64,000 nt of DNA from Candidatus Thorarchaeota archaeon (GTDB lineage Archaea > Asgardarchaeota > Thorarchaeia > Thorarchaeales > Thorarchaeaceae): positions 1-64,000 of the forward strand of contig SDNP01000008.1 in assembly GCA_004524445.1 (NCBI GenBank). The letters run 5' to 3'. The notes under the pieces are model-generated. The model did not search any database. It saw only the letters and a program-made list of their open reading frames with translations, and was not told where the DNA came from. Shown here in pieces: positions 39,683 through 49,592 of the stretch. The position numbers were made by a program, and so were the translations under genes. Position 1 is the first letter of the stretch; each line of letters starts with the position of its first letter.

Positions 39683-42199
39683 TTACTCTTCTTGTTCGCC
39701 CTTCTCGATGATCGGAATAAGCCCCTTCCTCTTTAGAGGTGCTGAGATTCTATTCCTCGCCTTTTCATTCTCTTCCTTGATCATGTCGATACCAATATCC
39801 TTGAGGCTCTGATTCAGCTCTTTCATTGTTCTTGCAAAGATGAGTCCCTCAGCAGCGGAGATCTCCTTCCATAGGAATCTCTCGGTGCTGATTCCTGCTC
39901 CTTCAAGCACCTTATGGTAGCGTTGGAACCTCTCATACGCGATAATATTTCCGCTGATGTAGTGACAGTCTGTGGGTCTGTGGCATGCACCCACCATGAC
40001 TGCTCCGGCGCCAAGTCTGAAGGCCTCCGCGACAAAATCCGTGTCCACCCTGCCGGAGCACATCACTCTGATGATCCGTGAATTGGGGGGATAGGTGAAC
40101 CTGCTTGTTCCTGCAAGATCAGACCCTCCATAACAGCACCAATTGCAGGCAAAGACCAGAATCTTTTCCTCGGCCTTGTCCTCCAGTGCTGCTCTGATCT
40201 GTGAGAAAATCATAGGGTCAGTGTAGTGCATCTGCTCAATAGCATCGTGGGGACAAGACGCAACACACGTGCCGCAACCATGACAATTGGCTACGTTGAC
40301 AACGGCAGCTTTACCGTCTATCGCTGTGATGGCAATGTAGGGGCATTTATCGACACAGATGCCACAGTCTCGCTCAAGATTCTTGCATCTCTCGGGGTTA
40401 ACAACGGCAACGATGGGTTCAATCTCGACAGTGTCTTTGGACAGAATGGTTGCAGCACGCGACGCTGCACCGCTGCCAGCTGATACTGAATAGGGTATAT
40501 CTTTGAGACCCTGGCAGGCACCGGACAGGGTGATTCCATCCACAGGTGTATCGAGGGGCTTGAGCTTCGGATGTGCCTCCATGAAGAATCCGTCAGCGCT
40601 TCTAGTGATATGGAGTTTCGAGCCAAGCTCCCCAGTCCCAAAGCTTGGCTCACCAGCAGTTGCTAGGATTAGCAGGTCGACCTCAACTTGGACCTCGCGT
40701 CCTAGCAGTATATCTTCAGAACGCACAATGAGATTCTTGGTTCTGGGGTCCTCGATGACCTCATATGGTCTGCCCTTTATGAAGGTGAAGCCCGCTTCTC
40801 TTCCTCTTGTGTAAAATTCCTCATATCCCTTCCCAGTAGTCCTTATGTCGATGTACCATATGAATATCTCAGTGTCTGGGTAGTGTTCCTTGATCAAAGT
40901 AGAATTCTTTAAAGTGTACATGCAGCAAAAGTTGGAGCAATACTCGTATTTATTGACATCGCGAGACCCCACACATTGGATGAAGCCCACGCGATGAGGG
41001 TGTTTACCATCAGACCTGCGAATTACTTCGCCTCCTGTGGGTCCTCCCGCACAAACGAGTCGCTCTACTTCAAGGGCGGTTATGACATTCTCGAATTTCC
41101 CGTAACCGTAATACCCTTCTTGCACAGCTTCAGATTCTCCTCCTCTGACAGGTTCGTACATGGAATGATAGCCCGTAGCCACGGTGATAGTTCCCACCTC
41201 AACTTCGATCTCTTCTGCTTCCTGTTCGAAGTCGATGGCTTGCCGTTCGCCGCAGACATCAACACACTTGTAACACTCGATACAATGGTCACGGTTTATT
41301 GTGAACACGAGAGGTACTGCTTGTGCGAAGGGTACAGAGATGGCCTTTCGTGTTCCGAGATTCTGTTCCCACGCGTTGGGGTACTCGATTGGGCAGACCT
41401 CAGCGCACTCGCCACAGCCGGTGCAGTTATCTTGGATGACGTACCGGGGATTCTTTCGAATTCTGACCTTGAAGTTGCCGACGTATCCATCTACATGTAA
41501 AATGTCCGCAAACGAGAGGATTTCGATGTTGGGGTGTCGTCCCACCTCGACCATCTTTGGCCCCTCGATGCAGATTGAACAGTCCAGTGTGGGGAAGGTC
41601 TTGTCGAGCTGAGCCATGTGACCACCAAGGCTCTCGTCATGTTCGACTAGATATGTCTTGTATCCCATATTGGCAAGGTCAAGAGCGGCATGGATTCCGG
41701 AGACTCCTCCTCCGATTACCATGGCTCTATCTGTCACAGGTACTTCGAACTTCTGCAAAGGCACGGTCAGTGCAGCCTTGACAACCGCCATTTTTATGAT
41801 TTCTTTCGCTTTTTGCAGAGAGTCCTCCGTTTCCTCGTGACACCATGAGCAGTGTTCTCTGATATTCGCCATAATAAAATTGAACGGATTCATTCCTGCC
41901 TCCGAAACCGTGACCCTAAAGGTGGGTTCGTGCATCCGAGGCGAACATGCGGCGACCACCACCTTGTTGAGATTGTGTTCCTTAATCCCCTCACGAATCT
42001 CCTTCTGACCAGGATCAGAACATGTGTATCGGTTCTGTTTTGCGTAGACAACCGAGTCCAGCGTTTTCACGTATTCTTCCAATGCGTCAATATCGAGAGT
42101 GCCAGCAATGTTGGAACCGCAATGACAGATGAAGACACCAATTCGGGGCTTTTCGGCTACGAGTGTCACGTGATTCTGTTCGGCCTGCGTGTCAGTCAA
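39683..42199 (-). CDS. HdrA-like heterodisulfide reductase subunit A fused to C-terminal MvhD domain
   Basis: VGVFICHCGSNIAGTLD-type start; GGGVSGIHAALDLANMGYKTYLVE; multiple CxxCxxCxxxC; C-terminal FACNWCCYGGSDLAGTSRFTYP..GACHRPTDCHYISGN. Confidence 0.93.
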   Translation of the reverse strand: MTDTQAEQNHVTLVAEKPRIGVFICHCGSNIAGTLDIDALEEYVKTLDSVVYAKQNRYTCSDPGQKEIREGIKEHNLNKVVVAACSPRMHEPTFRVTVSEAGMNPFNFIMANIREHCSWCHEETEDSLQKAKEIIKMAVVKAALTVPLQKFEVPVTDRAMVIGGGVSGIHAALDLANMGYKTYLVEHDESLGGHMAQLDKTFPTLDCSICIEGPKMVEVGRHPNIEILSFADILHVDGYVGNFKVRIRKNPRYVIQDNCTGCGECAEVCPIEYPNAWEQNLGTRKAISVPFAQAVPLVFTINRDHCIECYKCVDVCGERQAIDFEQEAEEIEVEVGTITVATGYHSMYEPVRGGESEAVQEGYYGYGKFENVITALEVERLVCAGGPTGGEVIRRSDGKHPHRVGFIQCVGSRDVNKYEYCSNFCCMYTLKNSTLIKEHYPDTEIFIWYIDIRTTGKGYEEFYTRGREAGFTFIKGRPYEVIEDPRTKNLIVRSEDILLGREVQVEVDLLILATAGEPSFGTGELGSKLHITRSADGFFMEAHPKLKPLDTPVDGITLSGACQGLKDIPYSVSAGSGAASRAATILSKDTVEIEPIVAVVNPERCKNLERDCGICVDKCPYIAITAIDGKAAVVNVANCHGCGTCVASCPHDAIEQMHYTDPMIFSQIRAALEDKAEEKILVFACNWCCYGGSDLAGTSRFTYPPNSRIIRVMCSGRVDTDFVAEAFRLGAGAVMVGACHRPTDCHYISGNIIAYERFQRYHKVLEGAGISTERFLWKEISAAEGLIFARTMKELNQSLKDIGIDMIKEENEKARNRISAPLKRKGLIPIIEKGEQEE

Positions 42200-42205
42200 T
42201 GTTGA

Positions 42206-43072
42206 TCACTTTTCTCCACCCATGTTTCGTCGTTTCATGGCCTCGGCAACTTTGCTTGTTCTTTTCCTCCGAATTTCACGATCGAAGGCATCAGAGGTTG
42301 CCAGTTTCTCCAACGCTTTGTTCCACGCCCCAGATTTGACAGGGGTATGTCGAACTGATGTCCGTGTAACAATCAACGCCTCCTCCGGCTTTGGGCAGAC
42401 TTGGAGGCATGCCTCGCAGTAAACACAGTGCCTTCCTAGGGGATGAACATTCCCATCCTCGCTTAGTTCCAGAGCCTCTACGGGACAAACATCTAGGCAG
42501 CTCTTGCAGCCTTCAGGACACTTCTCCTGATGGATGATGATGGAGCCCAAGAATACCGGACGAACAAGAATCGCCCCTTCTGTCCTGTCTTCACAATGTC
42601 TGCAACAGGGACATGATTTCTCATCGATGACTAGTTTTCCGTCTTCTACTGAGATTAGATTCAACGGACACAACTCGTCTGCCCTATCCAGATAAGGATT
42701 TATCCTCTCTTCATTGACCTTGATTTCGCGAACATAATGAGGGAAACTCTCCGTTTCCTGGACACACACGACTGGCTCACCATTGACTGTATGTTCGATT
42801 GCCCCGAACGGACACATTGCTTCGCACATGCCGCAGTGGTCGCAGAGATGTTCGTCAATATTAAGAATCGACGCTTGCGCAACCTCTTCCCCGTCTACTA
42901 TTGTCTTTTCTCTGTCGACAAGAGAAATTGCGCCTATATGACAGATTGTTTCACAAACGCCACATCCTCTACACTTTTCTCTGTCCACGATTAGCAGGAA
43001 GCGTTTTGTGTAAAGCCCCCGTTCGATGACCAAAGCATTGTGAGTTTCTGTCTTCTTCAGTCGTAATGGCAA
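42206..43072 (-). CDS. Polyferredoxin (multiple 4Fe-4S clusters)
   Basis: CRGCGVCETICHIGA, CDHCGMCEAMCPFGA, CCRHCED, CKSCLDVCPVEA, CVYCEACLQVCPKPE. Confidence 0.9.
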   Translation of the reverse strand: MPLRLKKTETHNALVIERGLYTKRFLLIVDREKCRGCGVCETICHIGAISLVDREKTIVDGEEVAQASILNIDEHLCDHCGMCEAMCPFGAIEHTVNGEPVVCVQETESFPHYVREIKVNEERINPYLDRADELCPLNLISVEDGKLVIDEKSCPCCRHCEDRTEGAILVRPVFLGSIIIHQEKCPEGCKSCLDVCPVEALELSEDGNVHPLGRHCVYCEACLQVCPKPEEALIVTRTSVRHTPVKSGAWNKALEKLATSDAFDREIRRKRTSKVAEAMKRRNMGGEK

Positions 43073-43395
43073 ATATCTAAACTTCCTCTATCGTCTTGCT
43101 ACATTGTGACTAGGATGCGTCTTGCAATGTCACATATATTAAATCTATTTTTTAGGGAAACAAAAACTTGGTGGGAATCCTATGTTTGGATAGACCACGT
43201 CCATGTTTCTTTATTCAGAATAGAACCTGCCAGCTGCAAGTATTCGTGTCTTGTTCATAGATTCTATCGATCCGACTACTCATCTTCTCTACTGTCCTAA
43301 GTCAATTCGTTTGGTCGTAGGTGGACAAGCCTCAATACTTTTATCACATGTTCATTCGTTCTGACGCGTAAATATGCATTTCGAACTGGCCGAGA

Positions 43396-45312
43396 GTGGA
43401 TAGCGTGAAAGGATACGCGAATAATATCTTGTACATCAACTTGAGCTCTGGAAAAACAAAGACCGAACCACTAGGGAAGGAGATGGCTAGAAATTTCCTT
43501 GGTGGTGCAGGATTCGGTATCAAAATGATTACAGATCATCAGCGACCCACCACAGATGCCTTTGATCCTGAGAATCCTATAGTATACTCGTGTGGTACCT
43601 TTTCTGGTATGATGGTAGCCGGGAGCGGCAGCAAGTGGGGTGTCGCTGCAAAATCGCCTCAATCACAAGGACTTGGCGAGGCATATTCAACCGGATTCTT
43701 TGGCGCTGAACTACGGAGAGCTGGATATGACATCGTCATGGTGACGGGAAAGGCTGAGCGGCCGTCATATATCTACTTAGAGGATGACAGCGTCCAAATC
43801 CTCGACGCCAACCACTTGTGGGGGAAGCATAACTGGGACACTGAGGACACAATCAAATCAGACCTGGGAGATCCTGGGGTGAGAGTAGCATCGATAGGTC
43901 CAGCAGGAGAGAATCTCGTTCGCTTTTCAGCTATTATCAATGATAGGCTCAGAGCAGCCGGGCGCACAGGAATGGGCGCGGTGATGGGATCTAAGAACCT
44001 CAAGGCTGTCGCAGTTAGAGGCTTCAATGATGTAGAAGTTGCTGATGTTGATGGCTTCAAAGAGTTCGCGCTTGAGATCTATGAAAAGTCAAAAGGACCC
44101 GCCACAGAGAAGTACCGACTACTTGGTACCGCGGCCAACGTTCTGACACTAAACAAGCAGGCTGCCATGCCCACGAGAAACTGGCAAGATGCAGTATTTG
44201 AGAACGCAGACAAGATAAGTGGAGAAGCTCTCAATGAAATGCATGTTGAGAAAATACAGGGTTGCGATAGCTGTGGAATGCGCTGCGAGCATGTTGGTGT
44301 GGTAAGAGAAGGCCCATTCAAAGGTGCAATCGGTCGTGTCGAATATGAGCCAAGCTATGCTTTTGGATCGTGTACAGGTGTTGACAGACCCGATGCCATT
44401 ATCCGGGCTGTACAGCTCTCTGACTTATACGGTACAGATGCGCTGTCAACAGGTGTTGTGGTTGCATTTGCTATGGAAGCATACGAGAAGGGAATCATCA
44501 GCAAGAAGGACACAGGTGGTATAGAGCTCGAGTTCGGTAACGCCGAGGGTATGTGTGACATGATAGAAAAGATTGCCCTCAGAGAAGACATAGGGGACCT
44601 CTTGGCTGAAGGTGTGGAACGTGCAGCCGCTAAACTAGGAAAAGGGGCAGAGAAATTCGCTATGCATATTAAAGGTGTGGAAATGACGGGTTATGATGTG
44701 CGGGGCCTCAAGACCTGTGCTCTAGGTTATGCCGTGTCGCGCAGAGGCGCCGACCATCAACGACATGGTGCCTACGGGCCCGATTTGAAAGGGCAGGTCG
44801 ACCGTTTCAAGGCTGAGAAAGGAAGGGGTCAACTTGTCATCGATGGAGAAGACCTCTATAGCGTCATCGATTCGCTCATAATTTGCAAGTTCTCAAGAGG
44901 GATATGGGACTACGACAGTTATGCCAAGATGTACACTCTGGCTACTGGAATTCCAATGACTGCAGAGGAAATGCGACGCTGTGGCGAGAGAATCAGCAAT
45001 TTGGGCAAAATCTACAATCTCCGGGAGGGCATCGGTCGTGAAAGGGACACACTGCCCATCCGATGCATGACTGAACCGATTAAGTCGGGAATTGCAAAGG
45101 GTTCTCTAGTCACTCGGGAGGAACTGGATCTTCTTCTTGATGACTATTATGAAACGCGGGGTTGGTCAGAAGATGGTATCCCATCAGATGCCAAGCTCAA
45201 GGAGTTAGGACTCGAGGATTATGCCGAGCACCTGAGAGGCTTGAAGAGGACAGACACCAAGAGGAAGAGTGGGAAGAAAAAGACCACGAAGAAGATGACG
45301 AAGAAGGATTGA
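43396..45312 (+). CDS. Aldehyde ferredoxin oxidoreductase (tungsten-type)
   Basis: NILYINLSSGKTKTEPLGKEMARNFLGGAGFG; RAAGRTGMGAVMGSKNLKAVAVRG; CDSCGMRCEH; GTG start. Confidence 0.93.
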   Translation: MDSVKGYANNILYINLSSGKTKTEPLGKEMARNFLGGAGFGIKMITDHQRPTTDAFDPENPIVYSCGTFSGMMVAGSGSKWGVAAKSPQSQGLGEAYSTGFFGAELRRAGYDIVMVTGKAERPSYIYLEDDSVQILDANHLWGKHNWDTEDTIKSDLGDPGVRVASIGPAGENLVRFSAIINDRLRAAGRTGMGAVMGSKNLKAVAVRGFNDVEVADVDGFKEFALEIYEKSKGPATEKYRLLGTAANVLTLNKQAAMPTRNWQDAVFENADKISGEALNEMHVEKIQGCDSCGMRCEHVGVVREGPFKGAIGRVEYEPSYAFGSCTGVDRPDAIIRAVQLSDLYGTDALSTGVVVAFAMEAYEKGIISKKDTGGIELEFGNAEGMCDMIEKIALREDIGDLLAEGVERAAAKLGKGAEKFAMHIKGVEMTGYDVRGLKTCALGYAVSRRGADHQRHGAYGPDLKGQVDRFKAEKGRGQLVIDGEDLYSVIDSLIICKFSRGIWDYDSYAKMYTLATGIPMTAEEMRRCGERISNLGKIYNLREGIGRERDTLPIRCMTEPIKSGIAKGSLVTREELDLLLDDYYETRGWSEDGIPSDAKLKELGLEDYAEHLRGLKRTDTKRKSGKKKTTKKMTKKD

Positions 45313-45325
45313 TGGAGACAACAGA

Positions 45326-45817
45326 ATGGCGAAAGGAAACAAGTTTGTGAGTTGTGACCCAGATCTCTGCACTGGTTGTACTGTCTGTGAATATGCATGT
45401 TCCCTTGAGAAGGACAGGGTCTTCAACCCCATCAGGTCTCGGATTAGGGCCGTTCGTGTCTATCCGAGCAGCAATCTCGCAATAGCTTGCATAATGTGCG
45501 AAGACGCCCCCTGTGTCATCGCTTGCCCACGAGATGCTCTGCAACAGAGTGAGAAAGACGGTCATATCATCGTCAATGAAGACAAGTGCAATGGATGTGG
45601 TTGGTGCGTTGAAGCGTGCGATTTTGGAGCAATCACAGTAGGCACTGACAGAATTGCTATCGTCTGCGACCTTTGTGATGGTGAGCCAAAATGTATAGAA
45701 GTCTGTCCAGTAGAAGCTCTCTCATTGCAGAGCCGTGAAACTGCAGCACGGAAGTCTCGAATAACTGCAACAGTCGCCCGAATGTTGGCAGCTGAAGCCT
45801 CAGAGGTCGACAAATAG
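45326..45817 (+). CDS. 4Fe-4S ferredoxin associated with the AOR gene
   Basis: CTGCTVCEYACSLEK, CIMCEDAPCVIACP, CNGCGWCVEACDFGA, CDLCDGEPKCIEVCP. Confidence 0.92.
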   Translation: MAKGNKFVSCDPDLCTGCTVCEYACSLEKDRVFNPIRSRIRAVRVYPSSNLAIACIMCEDAPCVIACPRDALQQSEKDGHIIVNEDKCNGCGWCVEACDFGAITVGTDRIAIVCDLCDGEPKCIEVCPVEALSLQSRETAARKSRITATVARMLAAEASEVDK

Positions 45818-45834
45818 AACAAGTATGACAGAGC

Positions 45835-46356
45835 CTAGGTTTTGTTTCTCTCGTTTCTCATCTTCGCAGTCATGTTCTTGACCAAGCTCTTTACCTTTGC
45901 CTCTTCACCATGGACTATGACTGTGTCAGGGTCTTCCTCTTTGATTGAGAGGCCCAAATCTGAGGCCATTTCCTTTATCTCCCCCTCTCTAATTACCTCA
46001 CCTATCGTAAGGCGGATCCAGTAGTCTGCTCGTGGAACCCCCGGAGAGAACGGTCTTGCCCGTGATATCTGAGGCTCAGACTCTCTGGCCTGTTTGATTC
46101 TGGCTATCCATTTGTCCGCATATTCTGGACCCACCCTGTTTTCAGCAAGATAGACCAGTTGTCCCTCCAGATTGTTCAACTGTTCCTCTACCTTTTGCAT
46201 AGTCTCTTCATAGGTGGGGTCTGCTTTCAGGATGTTGATATTGCCGTGGACAGCCTTTAGTTTCCTCAAAAAGTCTGCAGGTATCTCGACATTTCTTTCC
46301 TTGAGATCGCCAAGCAATTCCTCTAAGACTCTCCAGACTGCGTAGTAATTCCACAT
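45835..46356 (-). CDS. Conserved hypothetical protein, DUF2096-like
   Basis: MWNYYAVWRVLEELLGDLKERNVEIPADFLRKLKAVHGNINILKADPTYEETMQKVEEQLNNLE. Confidence 0.55.
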   Translation of the reverse strand: MWNYYAVWRVLEELLGDLKERNVEIPADFLRKLKAVHGNINILKADPTYEETMQKVEEQLNNLEGQLVYLAENRVGPEYADKWIARIKQARESEPQISRARPFSPGVPRADYWIRLTIGEVIREGEIKEMASDLGLSIKEEDPDTVIVHGEEAKVKSLVKNMTAKMRNERNKT

Positions 46357-46368
46357 AGCCTAAGCCTC

Positions 46369-46485
46369 CTAGACTCCCTCTTCTTCCCTTCGCTCCAAGT
46401 TCGTGAAAACTTCGATAGTAGGGGCTTCGTAATTAAGAAGCCGAACTGGCGTCTTGCACCCAAGATAGAGCAAAATGTCATTCAT
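46369..46485 (-). pseudogene. N-terminal stub of HdrB (heterodisulfide reductase subunit B), 38 aa
   Basis: Hand translation MNDILLYLGCKTPVRLLNYEAPTIEVFTNLERREEEGV*; ATG overlaps the hdrC stop (TAATG); matches the HdrB N-terminal LGCxxPxRxxxYE pattern. Confidence 0.65.
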
Positions 46486-47030
46486 TATTCTTCTGCCTCG
46501 GGGAAGTATTTCTTCTTAATACGTTCTACGAATTTTTTGTTCCAATTCAACTCTGTTTCGAGACCCATATCGTCCCGATCATCTTCAATAAAATCTGAGT
46601 AAGAATCTTCCAAAAGCCATCCATCTTCAAGAACTGTGTCAACAATTTGCCTGTAAGCGTGAGGAATATGCTTTTCTTTTGCAGCTATGCGTCGAACTGC
46701 GTTCAATATATCCGCAGGGCTAACCCCTTGTGGGCACACCTCCGTGCATGAATGACACTTACTACAGACCCATATTTCAGAGCTGGAGATAAGGTCTTCA
46801 ACTAAGCCAAGCTGAACCATGCGTATCATTTTCCGAGGTCCTTGATATTCATCACTATATTGAGCGATAATGCATCCTGCAGTACACGTACCGCACTGGA
46901 AACACCGCCTTAGGCTTTCACCACCCGGTTCTCTCAACACCTTATGTTTGAACTCAGGGTCTACAATAACAGGCCTTCGACGTGATACAGGTTCTTTGCT
47001 TTCTGTTGCTTCTTCAGTCATGTACTCCAC
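46485..47030 (-). CDS. HdrC-like heterodisulfide reductase subunit C
   Basis: RRCFQCGTCTAGCIIAQY; WVCSKCHSCTEVCPQGVSPADILNAVRRIA. Confidence 0.92.
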   Translation of the reverse strand: MEYMTEEATESKEPVSRRRPVIVDPEFKHKVLREPGGESLRRCFQCGTCTAGCIIAQYSDEYQGPRKMIRMVQLGLVEDLISSSEIWVCSKCHSCTEVCPQGVSPADILNAVRRIAAKEKHIPHAYRQIVDTVLEDGWLLEDSYSDFIEDDRDDMGLETELNWNKKFVERIKKKYFPEAEE

Positions 47031-47329
47031 TCACAAATATCTTTGCAGGATGACTTCTGTTTTCAAGCAAGCAGTCGGTATTAACATTTCCCAATCACGA
47101 AATCTTGGAGATGAATTTACTACTGTAACCTGACATGCTCATCTCTATGTGTCTTCACCCTCAAACCAAACCAGTGGGCTTCATAACTTGTCACGTATTA
47201 ATTGATATTCCTTTGTAAAAGTGCAGGAGATTGAGTTCCCAAAAGCCTGCTATCTGCTCGCGTATTGGCTTGATATGGCCCCTTCTTCTCCTACTGCACA
47301 GGAATATTTATCATGGCCAAAATATTTGA

Positions 47330-47355
47330 ATATATGCTCAATCATTCACATATAT
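47330..47355. promoter_or_regulatory. Inverted repeat, candidate ArsR operator
   Basis: ATATATG-N12-CATATAT between the TATA-like TTTATCAT and the arsR start; a partly decayed equivalent precedes the 38721 copy. Confidence 0.45.
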
Positions 47356-47374
47356 CACCAGGGAAGAGGAAAGT

Positions 47375-47678
47375 CATGGAACCCATCAACCTAACTGAAT
47401 CAGATATAGAAGAGCTGTCGAAGGTGTTTCAAACGCTATCAGACCCATCGAGACTGCGCATTATAGAGATTCTGACACAAGATGAAAATATCACCGTAAG
47501 CGAAATAGCTGAAAGAGTGAATCTGAGTGTTAGCAGTGTTAGCCATCAATTGAGCAAACTAAAGGATAGAGGATTTGTGGGAGCCAAGAAGATAGGTCGA
47601 AAAGCAATCTATAGAGTCAAAGATGATTGTATTTATTCCATATTAAGGAGAGCAACTGTGCATGTTAGAGATCAGTGA
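47375..47678 (+). CDS. ArsR-family transcriptional regulator
   Basis: MEPINLTESDIEELSKVFQTLSDPSRLRIIEILTQDENITVSEIAERVNLSVSSVSHQLSKLKDRGFVG. Confidence 0.9.
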
Positions 47679-49584
47679 AACGGCGTGCCAGCATTGCGAA
47701 GCTGAGAGAGCTCAACGTGAAGAAATAGACTTCAGAGTCAAGTATGCCTTGGCACTGATATCGGGCATGTCACTCATTGGTGGTATATTGATAGATGTAT
47801 TCACATCAATAGGATATGTTCCTGTGATCCTATTTCTGATTTCAATACTCTCCGCGGGCAGGTGGATAATTCCAAATGGTATAAGAAGTATCATCAAGGT
47901 CCATCTGGGCATAACTTTCCTCATGACTGTTGCGGCAATCGGGGCAGTTCTAATAGGAGAACCAGCAGAGGGTGCAGCTGTGATGTTTCTGTTTTATCTT
48001 GCTGAAATACTAGAAGAGAAAGCTGGGGATAGAGCTAGAACGGAAATACAAAGTCTAATGGAACTAGAACCCCCTTCAGTTACGGTTATGGAGGATGGTC
48101 AGGAAGTATACAAATCCCCAGATGGTGTGAAAATAGGAGAAAAAATCGTCATTAAACCGGGCGATAGAATTGGAATGGACGGGGTGGTGGTAAAGGGAGA
48201 ATCACATGTAAATCAAGCATCAATCACTGGCGAGTCCAAACCTGTGCGCAAAGTCGTCGGAAATCAAGCATATGCAGGCACCCTAAATCAGGAAGGCTAT
48301 TTGGAGATAAAAGTCACAAAAGAGGCAAAGAATACATTACTGGCAAAAATCGTCGAAACTGTCAAAGGTGCACGAGAGAAAAAGGCGAAAACAGAGAGAT
48401 TTGTTTCAAGATTCTCGCACTATTATACTCCCGTAGTTGTTCTTGGTTCTTTTCTATTGGGGCTCGGAACATTCCTCCTTGGAGCTGGGATAGTAGCGGC
48501 TGTATACAGAGCACTAACACTGCTGGTGATTTCTTGTCCATGTGCATTTGCCCTATCAATTCCCGTTAGCATGGTGTCAACAATAGCGGGATCTGCCCGT
48601 GAAGGAATTCTCGTGAAGGGTGGAGAGTACATAGAGGCAACAAGTAAAGCGAAAACTGTCGTCTTTGACAAAACTGGAACACTAACAGAAGGTAAGCTTC
48701 GAGTCAGCAATATTTGTGTCCATAATCAAAATGATAAGACCGATGTCTTGAGAGTAGCATCGTCACTTGAGCAGTACTCTGAGCATCCAATTGCAAAAGC
48801 AATAATGGAAGAAACAGAGAATAGTCAAGCAAAAGTTCCACCTGCAGACACCTTTTCATCCGTGCCGGGAAAAGGCATAGTTGGAACATACAGTAGCTCA
48901 GATTACGCAGTGGGTAGTCGACAACTCATGGAAGATGAAGGGGTGGTCTTGGTCAATCAAGAAACTCATTCATGTGGACAAGGTACCCTTGTGTATGTAT
49001 CTCAAGATGGGAAGCACATTGGTACATTGGTCCTCAAGGACATCTTGCGACCCAGTGCTAAGGTGGCGATTGACCAGCTGAAAGGAAAGGGGATCAAGAC
49101 AGTAATACTGACCGGAGATAACCAGGAAGTCGCTCAAAGCGTTTCAGCTGAGGTCGGAGCTGATGACTTCAAAGCTAATATGCTACCAAATGAGAAAGTT
49201 GAGGCTGTTAAGGAAATCAGAAGAAATGGTACGGTGATTATGGTCGGTGACGGCGTTAATGACGCGCCAGCTTTAGCCACTGCGGATGTGGGCATAGCGA
49301 TGGGCGCAATATCTAGTGATGTGGCCATAGAAACAGCTGATATTGCTTTGATGGATACTGATCTTACCAAGGTTCCTTTACTCATTGAAAGAGCGAAACG
49401 GACCATGAGTATTGTTCGGAACAATGTTGGTCTATCAATTAGCTTGAAGGCAGTTCTGGGGTCTCTGTCCATATTGGGCTTAATGAGTCTCTGGCTTGCT
49501 ATAGCACTGGGAGACATGGGCCTCACAATGCTAGTTATTGCTAATGCATTCAGGCTCACTATGAAGACGAAAAGCACTGCGTAA
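47662..49584 (+). CDS. P1B-type heavy-metal ATPase, probable Zn/Cd class
   Basis: SCPCAFALSIPV; DKTGTLTEGK; SEHPIAKAI; GDGVNDAPAL; late TM motif GDMGLTMLVIANAFRLT. Confidence 0.92.
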   Translation: MLEISETACQHCEAERAQREEIDFRVKYALALISGMSLIGGILIDVFTSIGYVPVILFLISILSAGRWIIPNGIRSIIKVHLGITFLMTVAAIGAVLIGEPAEGAAVMFLFYLAEILEEKAGDRARTEIQSLMELEPPSVTVMEDGQEVYKSPDGVKIGEKIVIKPGDRIGMDGVVVKGESHVNQASITGESKPVRKVVGNQAYAGTLNQEGYLEIKVTKEAKNTLLAKIVETVKGAREKKAKTERFVSRFSHYYTPVVVLGSFLLGLGTFLLGAGIVAAVYRALTLLVISCPCAFALSIPVSMVSTIAGSAREGILVKGGEYIEATSKAKTVVFDKTGTLTEGKLRVSNICVHNQNDKTDVLRVASSLEQYSEHPIAKAIMEETENSQAKVPPADTFSSVPGKGIVGTYSSSDYAVGSRQLMEDEGVVLVNQETHSCGQGTLVYVSQDGKHIGTLVLKDILRPSAKVAIDQLKGKGIKTVILTGDNQEVAQSVSAEVGADDFKANMLPNEKVEAVKEIRRNGTVIMVGDGVNDAPALATADVGIAMGAISSDVAIETADIALMDTDLTKVPLLIERAKRTMSIVRNNVGLSISLKAVLGSLSILGLMSLWLAIALGDMGLTMLVIANAFRLTMKTKSTA

Positions 49585-49592
49585 TTTTCGAT

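Noticed and set aside
39654-39691. AGAGTAAC...GTTACTCT inverted repeat as a mobile-element end
   Set aside because: Short, and located at the end of the HdrA gene; no transposase or partner end seen, more likely a terminator-type hairpin.
40976-41500. 174-aa plus-strand ORF and several others between 40226 and 42205
   Set aside because: Antisense to the HdrA-MvhD gene, which has strong Fe-S and FAD motifs; treated as shadow ORFs.
49134-49577. 147-aa minus-strand ORF
   Set aside because: Antisense to the P1B ATPase; composition is that of a shadow frame.
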